Source: Scortum barcoo | Taxonomy: Eukaryota > Chordata > Actinopteri > Centrarchiformes > Terapontidae | Direction of reading: 5' to 3' | DNA length: 64,000 bases | Assembly: GCA_023238725.1 (NCBI GenBank) | Contig: CM041531.1 | Location: 19,056,643 to 19,120,642, forward strand | Shown: one piece after another, positions 56,118-64,000 of the stretch | How the letters are laid out: every line of letters starts with the position of its first letter | How positions within the stretch are numbered: position 1 is the stretch's first letter | Position numbers and translations under genes: made by a program | The notes under the pieces: generated by a model | The model's input: only the letters and a program-made list of their open reading frames with translations | What the model was told of the DNA's origin: nothing | Databases searched by the model: none

Positions 56118-59100
56118 CACTCACTCTCTCTTTGTAAGGAAGTAGGCCAGCAGATGGTGCTAGCAGTTATTACATTAACTTTCACAACTTAACCCTCGAA
56201 GTACTGGATTTCGCCCACACCACAGACTGTCAACATCAGAGCTCTTGTTGTCCATATGTAGGTTACTGCCAACGATATGATGGTTTATTTATGGAGCGCC
56301 ATCATACAGAAAAGCTAAAGGGACAAACAGATAAACAGATTCCCTTAGGCTAAAAATGTATCTCCGATACAAACAGCACACAAAGTTGGAGCCAACAAAT
56401 AAACACAGCAGTGTGTAGCAGACTTTCTACTTCTTGGTCATACCACACACAGTCTCCAGTGGTGAATTCAAGCACAGGTCAAGGCCCGGTCACCCTGACT
56501 ATGACGCAAAAAAAAAAATTCCAAGTGGGGAAACTGGGATGAGTCCAACACACGCAGCTCTTCCTGTGTGCCAAAAGAGATCTTGGAGGAGCGGCCTGGC
56601 CTTTCACAGGACTCCTGACAGCGTGAAGCAGGCGCCATGTGCACCGGCTGGCACATGGTATCGGGAGTTATGCAGAGACACACGGCTGGCCTGGAGCCAG
56701 GTACAGAGCACAGCACTACTGGCTGGGTCAGGCCGGAGTTACTGACAGATACCCCATCAGCTTTGAAATCTTTATTTACTGTGCAAAATCAGCTGAACAG
56801 GCTCCTATCCCAGCCAACACCCTGTTCACTTGTCATGCAGCTGCACGCATCGGCATATGTAAGCTGCCCAGTTCAACAGAGTTTTTGCTTAAGACGCCTC
56901 GCCTCGCATGGCCAGACATGAAATAAAGACATTTTGCTCAGTATGAAATGTATTCTGTGTGCTTCTATGACAAGAGCCTGAGCCTCCAGATGGAAACTAC
57001 AGTCATTATTTAAGGATATGGGGCTTGCATTTCCCATAAAATGTTATTTTGTGTTATTGTGGAATAACTTCTATAGCATTTGTTCCTCTCTCGCACTGAT
57101 CCTCGCAGCCTGAGGCTCAAGTATTTGTTCTCAGTGTATTCAAGTGTGGTGTGAAATACGTGGGAGAGCGTATGTAGGCTACAACACAATATGGCTTTAC
57201 ATTGCATGTTGAACAGATAACCTTAATAAAGTTATACGCAACTAACCAACTGGAACAGTGTGGACAGCCTTATTCAAAATGCGTATGTGTGTGAAAGCAG
57301 AGACGGGGAGGTTAAGATCAGCGGGATTACCACGGCCGAAGCACAGTTGGAAGTCCTTTCACTTTTATCTCTCTGTTTTGTGCAGTTTTACATTTTACAG
57401 CTTTATATCTCCTGAAGCCACAGAGGTGACTGCCAAGTGTGCGTAACAGAGGCTGTCCTATCCAAGTGTGTGCAGCGGCAGATCCACCTGCCAGGCCAGG
57501 CCTTGAAGTTTGGACTTTAACGCAGGCTACATGCTTACTGAGAGCTGAGCAACAGTGTCCTCTCCAAGCTAAACAAATCCACTGTCAGATAATGCCCATC
57601 AGAGTACAGCGCCTCAGGGTGAGCCTTGAGTACACACACATATCACCAGCACAAAGTCTGTTTAGGCTCATATAAGTGTAGTCTAAGAGTTAAAATAAGA
57701 ATAAAACTATGTGCTTCATTACTGCAATATCTTACAACCCAAATAAATCACTGCAACAGCTAACAGACTACTTGATGGGTAAAATAGGCATGATATGACA
57801 TACTCAAAAAGCCTGAATAACAGCTTACTTAAAACACAGAAAGACCTGGCTTCTCGTGAGATGCTTTTTTTCTGTCACAATGAGAGCAAAGACAGAAAGG
57901 CAATAACAGTGAACAACACACACACATGCTTCAACTGTCACATGGCACGATGCCACAGGTCCTTGGCAACTAAACGGTTAATATGCAAACGAGCCTGGAA
58001 GCTCTGTATGAGGGGGAGTGGCCTGCTTTAAAGACAGATGAGGGAGGAAAGGAGGAGGAAGAGGAGGGGAGGGGAGTAGAGGAAGGGGAGGAGAGTAACA
58101 GAGCTGGTGAAAGGAAGAAAAAAAATGTGTGTCTGTGTGTGTGTGTGTGTGTAGCAGGACAGAGAGAGAGAGAGACGGTGGCTGCAGAGGCACAGGTGTC
58201 TGTCTCTGAACACTCCATTACTTCCTCATCAAAAGGACCGTATTAGTGCGCCAGTGCTCTCATTTCTTGCCCGTACCACCGTGAGAGTCTCCACTAACTC
58301 ACCATTAGGGAAATGAGAGCCAAGAGCTAGCACTGTCTCAAAATGACAAGATGGCCAGCACCCACTGGCGGTTCAGAGTCGACAGCTACCTGCTACCCCA
58401 TATATATATGAAATCCAAAGCGAGCTGGAATGTCACTCGCTGTTAATGGCAACATTATCCATGGTGTACTGAATGAAAAAACTGCTCTGCAGCTGACGCT
58501 CAGCTCCTGCTGTAGTTATTAAAGCAGACATTACCTTTTGTTTTTTAATTTTGTCACATATTTTCTATTTTGTCATTTTCGCTTTTTTATCTGATGACAT
58601 TTCAACTAATATCCTTTAACGCCTCTGACTTTTCTGCTATAATTTACAGAGCGTCAAACCATTTTAATAAACCAACAAGAAGTTGAACTAGTATCTGGTC
58701 TCATCACTTGGCAATAATCCTAAACACAAATCCAAGTCTTCATATTCGACTCTCAAAATTACCACTGACTGATCTTCTAATTAACCGATCAATTAATATA
58801 CAATCACATTGCCAACCCATTAATACACCATTAGATTCTGTCTCCAACTGCCATCCAACAGCGACTGGTGTTTCCCGCAGGTTTGTGGTGGTCTGACACC
58901 CAACACTTGAGTAAAATTATGACTTCATCAACGTTCTACAACTCCATCCGGCCCTGTTTGTTTTATGTCAACTATGCTGTTTTGTGGTAAATAAAGTCTC
59001 ACTACTCTCACCTCAAACCTTGGTTGAGCTTTTGTCTCATTTTCACACTTTCCTCCTCAGTGCTGTTTACTAAGAATAGCCTTGGCCTTTGAAAAAGTGT

Positions 59101-62100
59101 ACCTCACAGAAAAAAAAAAATCACAGACGTCACCATATCTGAAATCGGTGACTTTATTTATGAAACATATGTGTGTGTTAAGTCTAGGTGTGAAAAAAAA
59201 GAAGAAATAAAAAGATTAGGCCCAACTAATTAGGCCTACGGCTACAGGCCAGTTTGCAGCCACATTAGAGTGTGAGGTAGCGCCGGGGTAGATAAATGAA
59301 AGGAGACATGATGCACAGCAATGCTTCCTCAGCCAATTAAATACAGCACCATGCATTAATGATTCTTTATTCGGGGGCCAAGAGTGTAGCCGGGCGGAGC
59401 ATGGTGCCCTCTAGAGAAGCTGCTGAAAGTCTAACAGAGCATTATTACTCTAGTCTGGCCTGCTCCACTGTGACCTCACAGCCTTACAGAGCCAGAAAAA
59501 AGAAGTGGACGGGGAGAGACGGGAGAAAACAATCACAGAATACAAACATGTGCATTTCAATTGCAATGTCATTGTTAACAAAACAACAAAATCATGCTTT
59601 TATATTTTCTTTACATGTATTAATCATGGTTAGTTATCAGAGGATGTGTGTTGTTTTTTTTTAAATGAGATTTCTGGTTTTAAATTCACACAACAACAAA
59701 CCCCTGCACCTGGATGCTGCCCACCATCCTCTAACTTTAACTGCCTTGCCGCCATGCTCAAAGGCGCTGCTGTCTCTTTCAGCTTCAAACTGTTTAACGA
59801 ACACATATCAGTGATGCTGTTCTGTAGTTTCTGACGAGACGACAAAACCCAATTCAAATTAATTATTACTTTCAAATGAGAATTCTTCATTTAAACATCA
59901 ATTTAAACCTTAAAACCAATTTAAACCACAGAACATCATTTTGAGTGTAAAGGAGAAACAGCTCCTAAAAATCACATTAATCATTGTGACTTGGTCATAG
60001 TGGAATTTTCAGGTTATTCAGCTAAAGGATGATACAGGCACTGATACTGCTGCATCCCCCGGGTTATCCGAGCAAGAAGCCTAAAACGTAAAAAAGACGA
60101 CATAAGCAAGGTTCGAGTCTGACAACTGCACTGACCTCAGAAGATACAAAACTGCTAGCAGTGAGCACTGAGATATTTATAGTCAGCACACACACACATA
60201 CAAGTAAAGCTCGAAGGACCATGATCACAAAGACAGACAAACAGTAAACAACAAGTACATATGCAAACACCCTGTCTCCTTCCCTCCTTCCTTTCTCTCT
60301 CTAGCACAAATATCCACATTCACTCTCAAACATACACACTCAATAATCTTTACACAAGGTTAATTCTGTGCAAATACGGCAATTAGTGCACTGGATACAT
60401 ACAATTAACTAACTGGTCCAGGTTTAGCAGGGACGTGTCTCAAAGCTACAGCCGTGCTGTACTCCCAAGGAACTCCAATCCGACAGGCTTTAACAAAGAC
60501 AGAGTATTAGCTCGCTATTATGCAGTCAGCTAATTGACTCCCTTATTTAATCAAGTTCAGCACAGACAGCCCTTCCTATTGCTAATAAAAAAGGTTACAG
60601 GTACAGCATGTTGTACCTTATCAGCTGGCTAGAGCAGAACTGAACACTAGGGGGTGACTGTGAAGAGACAGAGCACAGAGGCATGGTAAAGAGAGGAGAC
60701 GTCTACTACCACCTTTATGTGAGCCGGCCGTCATGTCTGAATCAGTCTGGAGAAAACACCAGGAGGTTTTGCATTTGACTGACACCAGAAAAACCACAAA
60801 CCACAACACTATATGATGAAGTTGTGATTTTAATATTAATCTAGCCTAATCTCTGTGCTGTGTCTTGGTTTTTATTTTGGCCTATAAGAAACAGCCATGA
60901 CTTGGATCTGTAGGTTGTGCAGAATACAGAGTATAGCCCGGGCCTGGCTCTGTGTCAATCAGGTCCGATGACTGAGAAGAGCGGGCAGTGATTCTAAGTA
61001 GGGCATCTGCCCTTCTTGCAGAGGGCAGCCATTCAGCAAGATTTAAGATGATATTTTAAGGACAAGCGCTGTGTGCGAGCACTAGAGAGCATGAGCCAAA
61101 ATGAAAGTAAGACGCCATTTGTCCACAGAGGGAAACACTTTGCAATTAGATGCTAACTCCTTGATTTTACATACCAGAAGTGTCTGTGTTTGTGGATCCT
61201 TTCTTATTCAAACAGAGTTCACAACTCAAAATGCTACTCTTTGTATTGTACTGTACAACCGACAAGGCAACAAATTTATTTTGAGGTAAAATCAAAAGTG
61301 ATGGCACAGCACAGGAAAATCTGTGAGTATACAACAGCACAAGGTCATAGTTGAACCAAGAACTCAGGCCTACAAACTGTGATGGATTTTTTATCATAAC
61401 AAGTAGAAACCACGGCCCATCCCATGGAAATAAGATCCCTGTTGTAATAAACCAGAATTGTGCTTTTAACTACAGATGGGGTTTTAGTATGTGATTGTCC
61501 CTTTGAAACGAGACTCCTCCCAATAACATGGACTTGAAAGCAGCACAGGTGGCCTCCAAAGAAGTGACAATTTTGCAGGTGCTGTATGAATCATCTACCC
61601 CCAGAGGAATGAAATGTGTTTTGCATATTGAGCAGCTTTGTGCACTTTCCATGCTGCGTCACAAAAAAAACCTTCTTTAAGGGTGCTTTTTAAACGGCGG
61701 CTGTTCCGACTAATGACGTGGTGCTGTCTGAATCAGAGGTGGTGCGGCAGGGTCAGACACAAGGCAGTGAAGTGAAGCTGAACTGTGCAAAACAAGCAAG
61801 CCGGATGATGCCATTCATTAATGGGAACATCGGTGCAAACTGAAGAGCCGAGCTGAGAGGGGGGTCCCTTGGGATAAGAGGAGAGAGAGGGAGAGAGAAA
61901 GAGAGAGCCAGACAGAGAGCGAGGGGGAGGAAAGAGGGAGGAATTAGGTGGAGGGGAATTCAGAGAGGGGCTTACTGCCAGACCTTTACAACTCCTTCAT
62001 TATTGAAGCGGCGCAAAGTGAGAGCAGGGCCAATGCCTGCGTAGAAAGTAACACACACAGAGGCAACTGCGTACATCTGCACACAAGCAAGATAGAGTAG

Positions 62101-64000
62101 GTGCATGGTCGACTTGCAGCCTTCAAGATGATGAAGTAAGGATTTTTTTTTCTCCCTGCAATGTTTTCCACCTCCTGCTCAGAGTGAGACAGGTGTCTGG
62201 AGTGAATCTCTGCTGGAATGGTGGAGGCCAGGAACTCAGGCCTTCTCCCAACAAAAAAGAGAAAATAACTAGGTAAAGATAAAGAAACAAGAGGTGTTTT
62301 TTTAAAAGAATACGAAAAATACAAGTGGCTAAATAAAGAAATATTTTATAATTTTGTTTAGTCAAATAATAGAAATGTTGCTGAAATGGAGAACCAGGTA
62401 ACAAGTACATAAATACAAGATAAAATACATCAAATCAAGATTTTACAAATATATCTGAATGCCATGGAGGAGATAAAGGTGTTGTGCACATACAGTGCAT
62501 ATCTTCCAAACATATGCACAAAACCCACAAGAGTTGTGTTTGGAACTCTGAACAAAGATATGGCAACGATGAAAGAGACAGAAAAAAAGCAGTACTCACT
62601 ATTGGCCTTGTTGAATTAATTCTCAGTCAAAATCTGGGCAAACCGGCCATTCTGCTCTTTGATCATATCCTGTTGCATGAGTCAGATTATAAATCATGAG
62701 CTTGAATATTCTGTGGTCACAAGCAGATACAGGCAGTTGTGGTCTACAACTGTTTGATCTGAGAGAGCAAGTTGACAGATGTGGACTGAATCGTGCTGCA
62801 TGAAGTCAACTGGGCTCAGCACAGCAAATCACTGTGACTGTCAGGCAGTGAGACAGCCCAGACTAAGAGCAGCAAACAAAAAATACTGATGAAAATAAAG
62901 AAAACTTGGAACTGTACTTCTTCTGGTCATGTTTTGTCACTGAATTGAAGAAATCAGTGGATGACAACAGAAAGATCAGCAGCTGTGTTAAACCCCAAAC
63001 ACATTTGGTACTGTACAATACACGTCTGTCCGTCCTGGAAGAAGGATCCTTCCTTTGCTGCTGTAAAGCCCCTTGAGGCAAATTTGTGATATTTAGCTGT
63101 ATAAATAAAATTCACTGCCTTGACTAAAACCCTTTATGTTTTTATCATTCCTTCCTTATTTCTTGAGGAAATAACCACTTAATTCATTACCTTGTCATGT
63201 CCATGACTGATGGAAAAGAGAACTACTACTAGACTTTCAGGAGAGAACTTTCTTCTTTATGTCAAATGACAACAAAAGAGCCACCTTTAGTTATATCTTA
63301 GCATACTTTTGCTACAAAAAAAAAAAAACAAACCAAGAAACATTGGCTAATATACAACCATTTGGTGACAAAATAACTGCAATGTCTGATTAATCACGAT
63401 TTCAGTTATTTCATGGTAAGTTTACATTCTTTTCCAGTTTTACAGGCTCTGATTTTTCTTCAAACATCACCCACACTTGGTCGAATTTTATCTCAACAGG
63501 TCTGTACAAGGTTGTGTGGGTGTACACCTGTACCTGTACCTGATTCTACACAAAAAATAAGGCACATGCATTTGTCATTTTAATGAGATTTGGATTCAAG
63601 GCATATTCATTATAATTAAACTCAGATTTGATACAACAATTGTCATTTTCATGCCAGTTGTAGATGAATTTAAGGGTCATTTTTACTGGCAGTAACTGAC
63701 TTTGGCTGGCAGCTCCTCACATTCAATTTCAGAGAGTAAAGAGAAAATACTCCCAAACTCAAGTCTGCTCCACAAACAACAGTAAGGAATGGGCAGCGAC
63801 AGACAGGGAACCTTTTGGTGTGTGTTGTTGTGTTGTGTAGATACACACAACACATCTTACAATTTTCTATCAGTTTCCTGACATAAATCGACATACACCT
63901 TCATAACTCCTTTAAGTTATTATTTTTGTAAAAATCGGGTAAAAATGGAAAAAACCTCTTTAGGAGTTCACTTTGGAAATCTACGGAGTACTTTTTCAGT
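56115..64000. other. Upstream region without recognised genes
   Basis: 7.9 kb with no convincing exon. Purine-rich tracts lie at 58036-58096 and 61861-61978, and a (GT)n at 58129-58152. It may be an upstream chd9 intron, if a distal promoter exists beyond 64000, or intergenic. Confidence 0.5.

Noticed and set aside
60108..60120. tRNA B-box-like 'ggttcgagtctg'
   Set aside because: No A box at the right distance and no cloverleaf can be drawn.

Overview
The window is vertebrate nuclear DNA, most likely from a teleost fish. Support for this is GT-AG spliced genes with fairly short introns, long (GATA)n, (AT)n, (CT)n and (CA)n microsatellites, fish-style MITE and inverted-repeat elements, and the neighbour order chd9 then rbl2, which I know from human 16q12 (established knowledge, not checked here). 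There are no bacterial, viral or CRISPR features.

The dominant feature is one minus-strand gene, chd9 (chromodomain helicase DNA-binding protein 9), running from a start codon at 55039 to a stop at 9589. I could place 38 coding exons with consensus splice sites and consistent phases. In order they encode an AT-hook, a poly-Ser tract and basic region, tandem chromodomains, a SNF2-type two-lobed ATPase, SANT/SLIDE-like regions, a second Ser-rich tract, two BRK domains and the acidic/Ser-rich CHD9 C-terminus. The phases close only if two defects are allowed for: one missing base in exon 30 (near 15449-15480), and one surplus base or a 19-nt imperfect duplication in exon 38 (near 10252-10279). 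With both corrected the protein is about 2,490-2,500 residues. Human CHD9 is longer by about 400 N-terminal residues, and no exon for that part is visible here. The start is instead a 10-codon first exon in a CpG-containing, CT-repeat-rich promoter-like region at about 55.0-56.1 kb.

Downstream of chd9 on the same strand, at 181-1670, are four phase-compatible exons of a diverged retinoblastoma-family pocket-A region, best matched to rbl2 (p130). The gene continues past position 1. Its usual N-terminal exons are not recognisable in the 8 kb between it and chd9.

The rest is intron and intergenic sequence: a 521-bp MITE at 12700-13220 with TAA target duplications, an inverted repeat at 1845-2330, a very long AT/GATA array at 44.5-45.0 kb and several smaller microsatellites. 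The 8.9 kb upstream of the chd9 first exon (55040-64000) holds no gene that I can recognise. Apart from the pocket-protein remnant and the chd9 anomalies I found no undescribed system.
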